DNA of 64,000 nucleotides from Actinopolyspora mortivallis DSM 44261 (GTDB lineage Bacteria > Actinomycetota > Actinomycetes > Mycobacteriales > Pseudonocardiaceae). The notes under the pieces were generated by a model. That model did no database searches and was not told the origin of the DNA. It saw only the letters and a program-made list of their open reading frames with translations. Of the stretch, positions 49,677-58,619 are shown in pieces. Each line of letters opens with the position of its first letter. The first letter of the stretch is position 1. Made by a program: the position numbers and the translations under genes. Where the stretch lies: positions 2,103,584 through 2,167,583 of the forward strand of contig NZ_KB913024.1 of assembly GCF_000384035.1 (NCBI RefSeq), read 5' to 3'.

Positions 49677-50504
49677 ATGACTCAGCCGATGATGAACGGA
49701 GCCCACGCCGCCACCGGGTTACTGGCGGGCACTGTCGTGGCCACGCTCGCACAACCGACCGTGCCGGGAGTCGCGCTCGGGGCCCTGAGCGGAGCGGGAG
49801 CGGCGCTGTTACCCGACATCGACCACGACCGATCCACCATCACCACCTCCTCGGGTCCGGTCACCAGGGCCGCCGCCGAGCTGTCGCAGGCGTTGGCGAG
49901 GTGGACCTACCGACGCACCCGCCTGCCGCACGATCCACGAGCGGACGGAAAAACCGGTGAGCACAGAGGACTGATACACACTCCCGTGTTCGCCGTGGTG
50001 GTGGGAGCGGCACTCGCCGGGGCCACCCTGGTCACCGACTGGGCCGGCATCGTGGCCGTCTACCTGCTCACCAGCGCCGCCCTGCGTTCACTGCGCTGGT
50101 CCTTCCCCCACCGGGTCCGCCGGATGCTCCAGCTCCCCCGCCGAACGGCTCCTCCGCTGTACGCGCTGGGGATCACCGGAGCGCTGGTGTACGTGCACGC
50201 CGTCGCCGCCGTCGGTGCCTGGCTCGGGGGGATCGTGACGCTGGGCATGATCGTACACAGCCTCGGCGACGGTGCCACCCACTCCGGAATCCCGTTCACC
50301 TGGCCCCTCGCCCGCAGTTGTGACCGTTGCCGAGACGGCTCCCGGTGTCCGGGAGTCCGCTGGGACCGTCAGCACGTGCTTCCCGCCGCGATGAGGTTCT
50401 CCGCCGGAGCTGGTGTGGAGAAGGGCGTGCAGGTCTGCTGCCTGGTACTGACCCTGCTGGTGATGGTTCCGGAGCTGGGACGGGCACTGCCCGCTTCGTG
50501 GTGA
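49677..50504 (+). CDS. YdjM-like membrane-bound metal-dependent hydrolase
   Basis: A 275-residue polytopic protein of the YdjM/DUF457 family of predicted membrane metal-dependent hydrolases. His and Asp clusters typical of the family are seen: MMNGAHAATGLLAG, ALLPDIDHDRST, HRGLIHTPVFAVVVGAAL and HSLGDGATHSGIPFTWP. At least four membrane helices are visible. A Cys pair (CDRCRDGSRCPG) near residue 220 is unusual. The ATG at 49677 is preferred; the longer frame would run through the upstream terminator. The cellular role of the family is not well known. Confidence 0.82.
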   Translation: MTQPMMNGAHAATGLLAGTVVATLAQPTVPGVALGALSGAGAALLPDIDHDRSTITTSSGPVTRAAAELSQALARWTYRRTRLPHDPRADGKTGEHRGLIHTPVFAVVVGAALAGATLVTDWAGIVAVYLLTSAALRSLRWSFPHRVRRMLQLPRRTAPPLYALGITGALVYVHAVAAVGAWLGGIVTLGMIVHSLGDGATHSGIPFTWPLARSCDRCRDGSRCPGVRWDRQHVLPAAMRFSAGAGVEKGVQVCCLVLTLLVMVPELGRALPASW

Positions 50505-50697
50505 GCCCGCTGGTGCCCGACAACCGCGCACTGCTCCGTTCGAGCGAACTCGATCACGTGAGCTGTCTCTCCGCCCCACCGAGGCGGTACGTACGGGGCG
50601 TGGTACCCGAGCGAAGACGGCGGAGGGGTTCCTCCGCCCTCGCGGGATCGCGGCACGGGGTGCCCCGGTACCGGGCCACGGGCGAGGAGGTCGACCG

Positions 50698-51906
50698 ATG
50701 ACGATGTCCCAGGAGGAGAGGACGCTGCTGGCCACGCTGGCCGGGGTGTTGGCACTCACGCCGCCGGTGCTCGGACTCGGTCTCGGATGGCCGTTCTGGG
50801 TGTGGCTGCCGTTGACGGTGCTGACCCAGCTGGTTCCGCTCCTGCTCGCGCGACGGATCCTGGAACGGAGGGCGGAGAGCGAGCGGGCCCGGAGGGAGAC
50901 GCGGGAACGGCAGCGGCCACACGGGGAAGTCCCGGAGAACCATCCCTTCCACGAGGTGAACGACCTGCGCCTTCCGACGGTGCATCCCGAGTACCCACTG
51001 CTGCTGTCGGCCACGGTGCACTGGCTGCCCGGCCCCGGCGCGGCGGGACCGGATCCGGAACGTCAACGGGCCATCGCCGTGGAAGCCGTACACCGGCGTG
51101 CCAGCGCGGTGACCGCGCACACCGGCGCACTGGACCACGAGATCACCCTCCACCACCTGCGGGCGCAACTCGGGCAGCTCCGCAGGGACGAGGGAGGGTA
51201 CCTGCAGGCCTGGGCCACGGACGTCTCACTCGCCCTCCGCGAGGAGGACGCCGAGAGACTGCGCGCGCTCAGCGACGCGGCCAAGGACCTGGAGATCCAG
51301 GAGCGCCGGCGCGACCAGGAGCGTGGGCTGCGCAGGTACCTGGCCGAGGAGGCACTCGTCGACACTCCCACGGCGGTGGTGTGGTGGCTGACCCAACGTG
51401 AGATCTCCGGGGAACGCCTCACGGAGACGCTGGGCTCGGTGGAGGCGTTGTCCCACCTCTCCTCCCTCGTGCGCTCCGCCCACACCGAGGCGGCGACACG
51501 CGGCACCACCGACCGGTGGAGCGTCCGGCCGAGTTCCCCGGACACCGGGGACGGGCGGCTCCACCACGTCCCCGCCGACCTCGACGGACGGCAGGTGGAC
51601 CCCACGGTGCTGCCGCTGGACGGCCGTGGGGAGCCCGCGACGCTGCGGGTCTACTTCGCCAGGCACATGATCGACAGCACTCATCCCGACGACGGACAAC
51701 ACCGCGCGCTGTTCGCCCGCGAGGTCGCGGAGCTGTTCACGAAACACCACATGCCCCGGGAGGCCGCCGAGATCACGGCACACTACGCACCGGAACGAGG
51801 GGAGGCCGAGACGGAAACCACGGTGGTCTCCGACGGGGAGATCACAGGAGCGAGCGACTCTCCCGAGCCTGGCCGGAGGTGGGAGGGAACGCACGGGGAG
51901 GGGTAG
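50698..51906 (+). CDS. Membrane-anchored hypothetical protein
   Basis: A 402-residue protein that I do not recognise by family name. Two membrane helices lie at residues 8-50 (LLATLAGVLALTPPVLGLGLG and WVWLPLTVLTQLVPLLLA). A long cytoplasmic, highly charged, mostly helical part follows, with notable segments LPTVHPEYPLLLSATVHWLPG, AVEAVHRRASAVTAHTG and TPTAVVWWLTQREISGERLTETL. The end is acidic and low in complexity. GAGGAGGTCGACCG precedes the ATG at 50698. It lies in the same direction as, and 193 bases after, the YdjM-like gene. Function unknown. Confidence 0.65.
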   Translation: MTMSQEERTLLATLAGVLALTPPVLGLGLGWPFWVWLPLTVLTQLVPLLLARRILERRAESERARRETRERQRPHGEVPENHPFHEVNDLRLPTVHPEYPLLLSATVHWLPGPGAAGPDPERQRAIAVEAVHRRASAVTAHTGALDHEITLHHLRAQLGQLRRDEGGYLQAWATDVSLALREEDAERLRALSDAAKDLEIQERRRDQERGLRRYLAEEALVDTPTAVVWWLTQREISGERLTETLGSVEALSHLSSLVRSAHTEAATRGTTDRWSVRPSSPDTGDGRLHHVPADLDGRQVDPTVLPLDGRGEPATLRVYFARHMIDSTHPDDGQHRALFAREVAELFTKHHMPREAAEITAHYAPERGEAETETTVVSDGEITGASDSPEPGRRWEGTHGEG

Positions 51907-51959
51907 GCTGAACTTCGGTGGAGGGGAACCGCCCCGCTCAGTCGACCCGGAGGAAGTCG

Positions 51960-52271
51960 ATGACGGAGGGCACCGAACTGCTGGACAACATCGACCGCTC
52001 CAGGTTCGAGTTGTACGGTTCCGGAAAACTCCTCGGATTCCTGGACTACCGTCTGGACGGGAACGCACTGCGGCTGGTGCACGCCGAGACCTCCCCGGAG
52101 CAGCGGGGGCGCGGTGTGGGCAGCGAGCTGCTGAGCCGTGTGGCGGAGGCCGTTCGGCAGCGCGGTTTCGCCGTCCTTCCGTACTGCCCGTTCGTGCGCG
52201 AGTGGTTGCGGGCGAACCCGGACCATCTCGACCTGGTTCCCCCGCGACGGCGCCAGGAGTTCGGTGTGTGA
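51960..52271 (+). CDS. Small GNAT-like acetyltransferase (YidJ/NAT_SF_1 type)
   Basis: A 103-residue protein of the short GNAT-like family (PF14542): FELYGSGKLLGFLDYRLDGNALRLVHAETSPEQRGRGVGSELLSRVAE with the acetyl-CoA loop RGRGVGS, and PYCPFVREWLRANPD at the end. It binds acetyl-CoA in other species, with unknown acceptor. GGAGGAAG precedes the ATG at 51960. TAGGCT at 51904-51909 overlaps the end of the upstream gene and may be its promoter -10 box. It is convergent with the IclR gene. Confidence 0.87.
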   Translation: MTEGTELLDNIDRSRFELYGSGKLLGFLDYRLDGNALRLVHAETSPEQRGRGVGSELLSRVAEAVRQRGFAVLPYCPFVREWLRANPDHLDLVPPRRRQEFGV

Positions 52272-52310
52272 GCGCCCCGACGCGGGCACCGCTCCCCACC
52301 CGAGAATCGT

Positions 52311-53102
52311 TCAGGTCTCCAGGTAGCCCAGTTGGGCGGAAAGTTCCTTGGCGGCCACCGTCATCGCGTCGACCAGCTCCCTCATGCGTCTGCGGGAGAA
52401 TCGGTAGGACGGACCGGAGGCACTCAGTGCCGCGATCACTCCACCGTCGTGGTTGTACACCGGCACGGCGGCGGCGTTGAGTCCCAGCTCCAGTTCCTCG
52501 TAACTGGTCGCGAAGCCGTCACGGACTATGGACTGGAACTCACCGCGGAGTTCGTCCGAGTCAGTGATGGTTCGTGCCGTGTACTGTTGCAGGTCCTCGG
52601 CCAGCAGATCCTCACGGTCCTCTTCGGGGGCGTAGGCGAACAGCACCTTGCCGCTGGAGGTGGCGTGCAGGGGGGTGCGTTGACCGACCCAGTTGTGTGC
52701 GGTCACCGCGGCGGTGCCACGGGCCTGGCTGATGTTGATCGCCACGTCGTGGTCGCGGATGGCGATGTTGACGGTCTCCCCGAGTTCGGCCGCCAACGAG
52801 TCGCAGTAGGGCCCGCCGAGACGCGGCAGATCCATGCGCTCGGTCGCGGCACCCGCGAGACGAACCACCCCGAATCCGATGGCGTATTTTCCCCTGTCCT
52901 TGAGCTGTTCCAGCAGGCCACGTGTCTCCAACACGCTGACCAGCCTCGACGCGGTGGATTTGTGCACGCCCAGCTCCCCGGCGATTTCGGTGATACCGAC
53001 CTCGCCGTTACGTGCCACGAGTTCCAGGATCGTCACCGCCCGGTCCACCGACTGGACCAGCGCTCCCGATCCCTTACCGCGTGCGTCCGCTGATTCACTC
53101 AC
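52311..53102 (-). CDS. IclR family transcriptional regulator
   Basis: A 263-residue IclR regulator. The winged helix-turn-helix is at about 15-80 (SVDRAVTILELVARNGEVGITEIAGELGVHKSTASRLVSVLE, split here for clarity: SVDRAVTILELVARNGEV then GVHKSTASRLVSVL). The effector domain follows, with LHATSSGKVLFAYAPEED and the Gly/Cys-less LNAAAVPVYNHDGGVIAALSASGP. It lies downstream of soxG on the same strand after a 315-base gap containing a 17-bp inverted repeat that recurs twice before the dimethylglycine operon. It is therefore the likely regulator of betaine/sarcosine use and of itself. The ligand is not known. Confidence 0.9.
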   Translation of the reverse strand: MSESADARGKGSGALVQSVDRAVTILELVARNGEVGITEIAGELGVHKSTASRLVSVLETRGLLEQLKDRGKYAIGFGVVRLAGAATERMDLPRLGGPYCDSLAAELGETVNIAIRDHDVAINISQARGTAAVTAHNWVGQRTPLHATSSGKVLFAYAPEEDREDLLAEDLQQYTARTITDSDELRGEFQSIVRDGFATSYEELELGLNAAAVPVYNHDGGVIAALSASGPSYRFSRRRMRELVDAMTVAAKELSAQLGYLET

Positions 53103-53189
53103 GACTCAACCGTATCCGTCCGGGGACAACTGTCGGAAACCAACGGGTGCGCGGTGCCTGGGGGTCGGAGACGAACACCGCACACTTAG

Positions 53190-53206
53190 GTTCCGTTATT
53201 CGCAAC
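53190..53206. promoter_or_regulatory. Inverted repeat GTTGCG-N5-CGCAAC, copy 1 (upstream of IclR gene)
   Basis: GTTCCG-TTATT-CGCAAC matches the deduced consensus at 11 of 12 positions and lies 88 bases upstream of the IclR start. It is the first of three copies in the locus and points to autoregulation. The rest of the 53103-53417 gap holds no gene. Confidence 0.6.
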
Positions 53207-53417
53207 AAATGCTCGCCCTGTGGCGAACCCGGCGGCACCGGCGAGTTCACCGGCTGCGTTACCACCGTCCGGTCGAACCGGACCCGTCATGTTTACCGTA
53301 CCGCGCGGGGGAACCACCGTGTCCCCGGAAGAGTCCACCGGCAGGCCCGGTGGGAAGCATTCCGACCGCCACCGGCCCCTCACACGGGCCGGAAGCGGTC
53401 CGTGCCCGAGTGTCCGC

Positions 53418-54059
53418 TCACCCGGGCAGAAACTCGGCCATCGCGTCGAGCAGGAGGTCCGCCAGGTAGTTCGCGAACGAACAACGCACCAGAACGCGGT
53501 ACTCGGGCTCCCGTCCCACCTGCCACAACACCGCGACCGCCCGTCCGAGCAGAGTCTGGGCACAGTGCCCGGTGGAGAAGGCACGCGGATGCAGGTCCAC
53601 CGAACACACCTTCTCCAGCACCTCCCGCGCCATCGGCCCGGAAAGCCGCAGTGTGGTCCGGTTGGCCGACACGTCCACAGCCGAACCGGCCTCCCCCTGC
53701 TGCGCGGAGCGCACCACCCCCAGCAACTCCCCGGCGCGCCCCTCCTCGGCCACGAGCAACCACTCGTCCGGTCCCAACCACAACAGCCCCTGCCGTTCGT
53801 CCCCGCTGACCCGGTTGGCCGCGGGAACCGGAAGGCCGAGTTCCTCGGACACCGCACGCAGCGCCGTGCCGGACGGCGGCATCCGGAGATCGAGCTGGGT
53901 GAGGAACGGCTCCTCAGCCAGCCGAACCCCCCGGGGACCGTGCACCGCGGAACGTTCGAACTCCGCCACACGGTGTTCCAACGGACTGTGCCTCTCGGCG
54001 GTCACCGTGGCGGTGTCCGCCACTCCGGATTCCGACTCAACCCTGTGCAGCACCGTCAC
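53418..54059 (-). CDS. soxG: Sarcosine oxidase subunit gamma
   Basis: A 213-residue gamma subunit of heterotetrameric sarcosine oxidase. It is the last gene of soxBDAG and overlaps soxA by 23 bases. It shows the GcvT-like small-subunit pattern: PLEHRVAEFERSAVHGPRGVRLAEEPFLTQLDLRM, LLWLGPDEWLLVAEEG and VDVSANRTTLRLSGPMAREVLEKVCSVDLHPRAF, with LYRV-like strand EYRVLVRCSFANYLADLL at the end. The subunit completes the cytoplasmic complex. GTG at 54059 is the start. The protein is divergent, as gamma subunits usually are, but its position is diagnostic. Confidence 0.9.
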   Translation of the reverse strand: MTVLHRVESESGVADTATVTAERHSPLEHRVAEFERSAVHGPRGVRLAEEPFLTQLDLRMPPSGTALRAVSEELGLPVPAANRVSGDERQGLLWLGPDEWLLVAEEGRAGELLGVVRSAQQGEAGSAVDVSANRTTLRLSGPMAREVLEKVCSVDLHPRAFSTGHCAQTLLGRAVAVLWQVGREPEYRVLVRCSFANYLADLLLDAMAEFLPG

Positions 54060-56940
54060 GGCGGACTCCTTCCTCGTCGTAGAAAACGGGAGTGGTTACC
54101 TCCACCTCGATGTCGGTTCCACCGACCGGGGCACGCAGCACCTCCCCGACACGTTCCCGACCACCACTGACCAGGCCGAGAGCGAAAGTCCTGCCCAACG
54201 CGGCGCTGCGGTAGCTCGACGTGACATGGCCCAGCATCGGCACGGGAGGGCGGCGTGGGGCCCGCTGGTCGACCAGGTGAGCTCCCTCCGGCAGGAGGCT
54301 GTGCCCGTCGACCGGCAACAGCCCGACCAGGTGCTTGCGGTCCGCGCGGAGCATCTCGGGGCGGGACAGCGAACGTTTCCCGATGAAGTCCTTGCTCCGG
54401 GAGACGGCCCAGTTCATCCCCAGATCCAGCGGTGTGACCGTTCCGTCGGTGTCCTGCCCCACGATCACGAACCCCTTCTCGGCACGCAGCACGTGCATCG
54501 TTTCCGTGCCGTAGGGGGTGATCCCCAGGTCGCGCCCGGCCTCCATGGCGGCGTCCCACAGTGCCTGGCCGTACCAGCGCGCCACGTTGACCTCGAAGGC
54601 CAGCTCCCCGGAGAACGACACCCGCGCCACCCGGGCGGGCACGCCGTTCCGGAGCACGGTCTCGGCGAAGCGCATGAAACCGAACCCCTCGGCCGAGACG
54701 TCCAGCTCGGGGGCCAGCCGCCCCACCACCGTCCTGGAGTCCGGACCGACCACCGCCACCGCCGCCCACTGCTCGGTCACCGAGGTGCAGTAGACGTCCA
54801 GTTTCGGCCACTCGGTCTGCAACCACTCCTCGAGCCAGTCCAACACCTTGGCCGCCCCGCCGGTGGTGGTGCTCATCAGGTACCTGTCCTCGGCCAGCCG
54901 CAACGAGACGCCGTCGTCGAGGACCATGCCGTCGGCACCGCACATCACCCCGTAGCGGGCCTTGCCCACGGGAAGGTTGGAGAACTTGTTGGTGTAGACC
55001 CTGTCGAGGAACACCGGGGCGTCCGAACCGACCACTTCGATCCGTCCCAGCGTGCTCACGTCCTGTAGGGCCACACCGGTGCGCGCCGCGGCGCACTCCC
55101 GCAGTACGGCCGTCTCCATGTCCTCGCCGTTCTTGGGGTAGTAACGCGCCCGTTTCCACTGCCCCACGTCCTCGAAGACGGCCCCGGCCTGTTCGTGCCT
55201 GGTGTGCATCGGGGTGGTACGCACCGGGTCGTAGAGGGGACCCCGCGTACGTCCCGCGAACAGCGCCAGCGGAACCGGTGTGTACGGGGGACGGAACGTG
55301 GTGGTGCCGACCTCGCCGGGGGAGCTCGCGGCGAGTGTCTCGGCCAACACCCCGATCGTGTTCACCCCCGAGCTCTTGCCCTGCTCCACACCGGTGGAGA
55401 CGGTGGTGTAGCGCTTGACGTGCTGGACCGAACGCATTCCCGTCTCGGTGGCGGCGTGCACGTCGGCCACGGTGGCGTCGCGTTGCAGGTCCACGAAGTG
55501 CTCGGTGCACTCCCGCCGGGGCCGGGACTCGTCCGGAACGGCCCAGACCGGACGTGGGCGTCCCACCGGACGGTCCCCGTCGACCTGGGGCACCGCCGGC
55601 GGAGCGACCCGGAAGCCCGCCACCGTGGCCGCTTCGGCTCCAGCCGCGAACCCCTGGGCCAGACAGCCGGCCAGGTCATAGGTACCGCGGGCCGCCCCGA
55701 CCACACGCGCCGAACGCCCACCGGGGCTGTCCGGGACGAATCCGGCCACCACGGGGTCCCACCGCACCGTCCCCCCGCTCTGGGCGAACAGCTGCACCGC
55801 CGGGTTCCAACCACCGGAGACGGCGAGCAGGTCGCACCCCACCTCCACGGGAGTTCCGGTGAGCGAGCCGTTTCCGTCCAATCCGGCGATCCGCACTCCC
55901 GTGACCCCCGGCTCGCCCGTCGCGGCGGTCACCACGGAACCCGGATAGACCTGAGCTCCCGCGGCCCGGACCTGTTCGACCAGCCGGGCGGGTGGTTCGG
56001 CCCTGGTGTCCACGATCGCGGGGACCCGCGCCCCGCAGGACAGCAGATCGAGGGCGGTGGCGTAGGCGCTGTCCGAGGTGGTGAACACCACCCCCTCCCG
56101 CCCCGGAAGCACCGCGTAACGGTTGACGTAGGACCGCACCGCCGAGGCGAGCATGACGCCGGGACGGTCGTTGTCGGCGAACACGAGGGGCCGCTCGTGG
56201 GCTCCGGTGGCGAGCACCACCTGCCCCGCACGGACGTGCCAGAGGCGCTGGCGCGGCCCCGAGCTCCGCCACACCGGCAGGTGTTCGGCCCTGCGCTCGG
56301 CGACCAGCAGGTAGTTGTGGTCGTAGCAACCCAGCGCCACCGATCGGGTCAGTATCCGCACGTTCTCGTTCTCGGCCAGCTCCCTGGCGGCCCGACCCAC
56401 CCACTCCGTGGCGGGATGCCCGGAGACGTGGGCCTGCCCGTCCGGCAGCGTCCCGCCCAGCTCACGGTGCTGGTCGATCAGCATCACCCGCGCTCCGCCC
56501 CGCGCGGCCACCAGGCTCGCCGCCAGTCCGGCCGGCCCCGCGCCCACCACGACCACGTCGGAACGGACGAACTTCTTGTCGTAGCCCGCCGTGTCGCGCT
56601 GCCCGCTCAACCAGCCGACACCGGAGAGGGTCCGCACCTCCAGACCCTCGTAGATCTCCAGCTCCGTCGCGGGAAGCATGGGCTCCGGACACCCGTCCAG
56701 GCGCTGCACCAACGCGTTGGGTTCGGTGCAGTCCGCGGTGAACACCCCCCGCGCACGTCCCCGGTGGATGGAGGGGCCCACCTCGGTGATCCCGCAGGCC
56801 AACAGGGCGGAGGCCAGGGTGTCGCCGGGATGTCCCCGGACGCGACGGCCGTCCACCGTGCAGTCGATAGCACGGGCGCGGTCGATCCGGCCGGAACGTA
56901 CGGAGGCGTTGAGCCGGTGCGGATTCGGCGAACTGGTCAT
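54037..56940 (-). CDS. soxA: Sarcosine oxidase subunit alpha
   Basis: A 967-residue alpha subunit of sarcosine oxidase, which oxidises sarcosine to glycine, H2O2 and a methylene group passed to tetrahydrofolate. An N-terminal ferredoxin-like domain (about 25-100, CTVDGRRVRGHPGDTLASALLACG) is followed by an NAD-binding Rossmann region (VVVVGAGPAGLAASLVAARGG, about 127-147) and a flavoprotein middle. A C-terminal GcvT-like folate-binding domain follows (from about 590, for example YGVMCGADGMVLDDGV, FSGELAFEVNV and SRSKDFIGKRSL). The length fits the family (about 965). It starts 4 bases after the soxD stop. Confidence 0.96.
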   Translation of the reverse strand: MTSSPNPHRLNASVRSGRIDRARAIDCTVDGRRVRGHPGDTLASALLACGITEVGPSIHRGRARGVFTADCTEPNALVQRLDGCPEPMLPATELEIYEGLEVRTLSGVGWLSGQRDTAGYDKKFVRSDVVVVGAGPAGLAASLVAARGGARVMLIDQHRELGGTLPDGQAHVSGHPATEWVGRAARELAENENVRILTRSVALGCYDHNYLLVAERRAEHLPVWRSSGPRQRLWHVRAGQVVLATGAHERPLVFADNDRPGVMLASAVRSYVNRYAVLPGREGVVFTTSDSAYATALDLLSCGARVPAIVDTRAEPPARLVEQVRAAGAQVYPGSVVTAATGEPGVTGVRIAGLDGNGSLTGTPVEVGCDLLAVSGGWNPAVQLFAQSGGTVRWDPVVAGFVPDSPGGRSARVVGAARGTYDLAGCLAQGFAAGAEAATVAGFRVAPPAVPQVDGDRPVGRPRPVWAVPDESRPRRECTEHFVDLQRDATVADVHAATETGMRSVQHVKRYTTVSTGVEQGKSSGVNTIGVLAETLAASSPGEVGTTTFRPPYTPVPLALFAGRTRGPLYDPVRTTPMHTRHEQAGAVFEDVGQWKRARYYPKNGEDMETAVLRECAAARTGVALQDVSTLGRIEVVGSDAPVFLDRVYTNKFSNLPVGKARYGVMCGADGMVLDDGVSLRLAEDRYLMSTTTGGAAKVLDWLEEWLQTEWPKLDVYCTSVTEQWAAVAVVGPDSRTVVGRLAPELDVSAEGFGFMRFAETVLRNGVPARVARVSFSGELAFEVNVARWYGQALWDAAMEAGRDLGITPYGTETMHVLRAEKGFVIVGQDTDGTVTPLDLGMNWAVSRSKDFIGKRSLSRPEMLRADRKHLVGLLPVDGHSLLPEGAHLVDQRAPRRPPVPMLGHVTSSYRSAALGRTFALGLVSGGRERVGEVLRAPVGGTDIEVEVTTPVFYDEEGVRRDGAAQG

Positions 56941-56944
56941 GGCA

Positions 56945-57214
56945 CTACCGACTTTCCCGTCGAGACGGAATGTCCGGACTCATCTCGTTGGTCGCCGTGT
57001 CACGGACGACGGAGAACCACCGGCGGCATCCGGCGGTGTGTACCCACCGTTCGGTGAGCGTCCCCAGTGGATTGGCCCGCACGAACAGGTAGTTCCCCCA
57101 GGCCGTGTCGTCGAGCCGCTCGGGATCGGCCGGGTAGTCGACGTCGGCCTGACCGCCGTAGCGGAACTCGACCTCGTCCCGGTCCCCGCACCACGGACAT
57201 CGGATGAGCAGCAT
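56945..57214 (-). CDS. soxD: Sarcosine oxidase subunit delta
   Basis: An 89-residue zinc-binding delta subunit. The zinc site is seen as CPWCG at residues 6-10 and the HTAGCRRWF pair near residue 60, with the conserved NPLGTLTERWVH between. It is small and invariably sits between soxB and soxA. The ATG at 57214 lies 12 bases after the soxB stop. The subunit has a structural role in the heterotetramer. Confidence 0.95.
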   Translation of the reverse strand: MLLIRCPWCGDRDEVEFRYGGQADVDYPADPERLDDTAWGNYLFVRANPLGTLTERWVHTAGCRRWFSVVRDTATNEMSPDIPSRRESR

Positions 57215-57226
57215 CGGCGCCTCCTC

Positions 57227-58486
57227 TCAGTGGGCCACGGCCGCCGCGCCGTGTTCGTCGATGAGTGCACCGGTGGTGAAACGCTCCATGCCGTAGGGCT
57301 CGTTGAGCGGATGCGGAGCACCGGTGGCGATGGTGTGGGCGAACACCCAACCCGCTCCGGGGGTGGCCTTGAACCCGCCGGTCCCCCAGCCGCAGTTGAC
57401 GTAGAGGTTCTCGTAGGGAGTCGGACCGATGATCGGAGAGGCGTCCGGGGTGACGTCCACGGTGCCCGCCCAGGTGCGCAGCAGGTGAGCCCTGCCGAAG
57501 ATCGGGAAGAGTTCCACGGCCGCGGCGAGCTGGTTCTCGATCACGTGTACCGAGCCGCGCTGGGCGTAACCGTTGTAGGCGTCGATACCCGCCCCGAGCA
57601 CCAACTCCCCCTTGTGTGCCTGGCTGGTGTAGACGTGGACGTGGTTGGACATGACCACGCACGGGTGCACGGGTTCGAGGATCTCGGTGGCCATCGCCTG
57701 CAGCGGGTGGCTCTGCAGGGGCAGGGAGATCCCCAGTGTGTCCGTGAGCAGGCTGGTCCTGCCCGCCGCCGCCAGTCCGACGCCGCCCGCACCGATCGTC
57801 CCCCGGCTGGTGCGCACCCCGGTGACCCGGTCACCGCTGGTGGTGAACCCGGTGACCTCGCAGTTCTGGATGAAGTCCACCCCCATGGCATCGCACTCAC
57901 GTGCCAGGGCCCAGGCGACGAGGTCGTGTTTGGCCACCCCACCCCGGGGCTGGTAGGTGGCTCCGAGCACCGGATAGCGCAACCTCGGCGAGGTGTCCAG
58001 GATGGGACACACCTCGGCGATCTCCTCGGGAGTCAACCATTCGGCGTCCACACCGTTGAGCTCGTTGGCGAAGGCGCGTCTGCGCGCGTCGCGTACCTCC
58101 TGCTCGGTGTGGGCGAGGTTGAGCACTCCGCACTGGCTGAAGTGGAACTCGTAGTCCAGTTCCTCGGCCAGCTCCTCCCAGAGACGCAGCGCGTGGTCGT
58201 AGAGGGCGGCGCTCGGATCGAGCAGGTAATTCGAACGGATGATCGTGGTGTTGCGGGCCATGTTGCCACCGGCGAGCCAGCCGCGTTCGAGGACGGCCAC
58301 GTCCGTCACACCGTGGTTGCGGGCCAGGTAGTAGGCGGTGGCCAGCCCGTGTCCACCGGCACCGACGATCACCACGTCGTAGCTGCTCTTCGGCTCCGGG
58401 TTGCGCCACAGCCGACCCGGTTCGTGCGAGGTGTTGCTGTCAGCGGCCAACGGGACTCCTAGTCGGACGGGGGACGAGCTGCTCAC
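57227..58486 (-). CDS. soxB: Sarcosine oxidase subunit beta
   Basis: A 419-residue FAD/FMN subunit that oxidises sarcosine. The dinucleotide-binding loop [18 protein letters not shown] (about 38-55), the segment [29 protein letters not shown], and [39 protein letters not shown] at the end are standard; the last reads as pieces [16 protein letters not shown] and [16 protein letters not shown]. It is first in soxBDAG. GTG at 58486 is used. A promoter with a CTGACA box and TATATA on the reverse strand lies upstream, beside a GntR-type palindrome. Confidence 0.95.
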   Translation of the reverse strand: MSSSSPVRLGVPLAADSNTSHEPGRLWRNPEPKSSYDVVIVGAGGHGLATAYYLARNHGVTDVAVLERGWLAGGNMARNTTIIRSNYLLDPSAALYDHALRLWEELAEELDYEFHFSQCGVLNLAHTEQEVRDARRRAFANELNGVDAEWLTPEEIAEVCPILDTSPRLRYPVLGATYQPRGGVAKHDLVAWALARECDAMGVDFIQNCEVTGFTTSGDRVTGVRTSRGTIGAGGVGLAAAGRTSLLTDTLGISLPLQSHPLQAMATEILEPVHPCVVMSNHVHVYTSQAHKGELVLGAGIDAYNGYAQRGSVHVIENQLAAAVELFPIFGRAHLLRTWAGTVDVTPDASPIIGPTPYENLYVNCGWGTGGFKATPGAGWVFAHTIATGAPHPLNEPYGMERFTTGALIDEHGAAAVAH

Positions 58487-58563
58487 CGTGTTCTCACGGT
58501 CCGCCGGATCCCACTCCGGAGTGAGCGTTCACCGGTTTCCGGGCCGGCCATGGCATACGAAGA

Positions 58564-58575
58564 GTTATATACAAC
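58564..58575. promoter_or_regulatory. GntR/FCD-type operator in soxB/GntR divergent region
   Basis: GTTATATACAAC is a 12-bp palindrome with 10 of 12 symmetrical positions. It resembles the TNGTNNNACNA sites of GntR/FCD regulators. It overlaps the TATATA -10 of the reverse-strand sox promoter (CTGACA-like -35 at about 58591-58596 on that strand) and lies 45 bases upstream of the GntR start, so one site could control both directions. Confidence 0.55.
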
Positions 58576-58619
58576 TAATCAACAACTGAAATGTCAGTCT
58601 GTGCGGTAGGCTACGAGCC

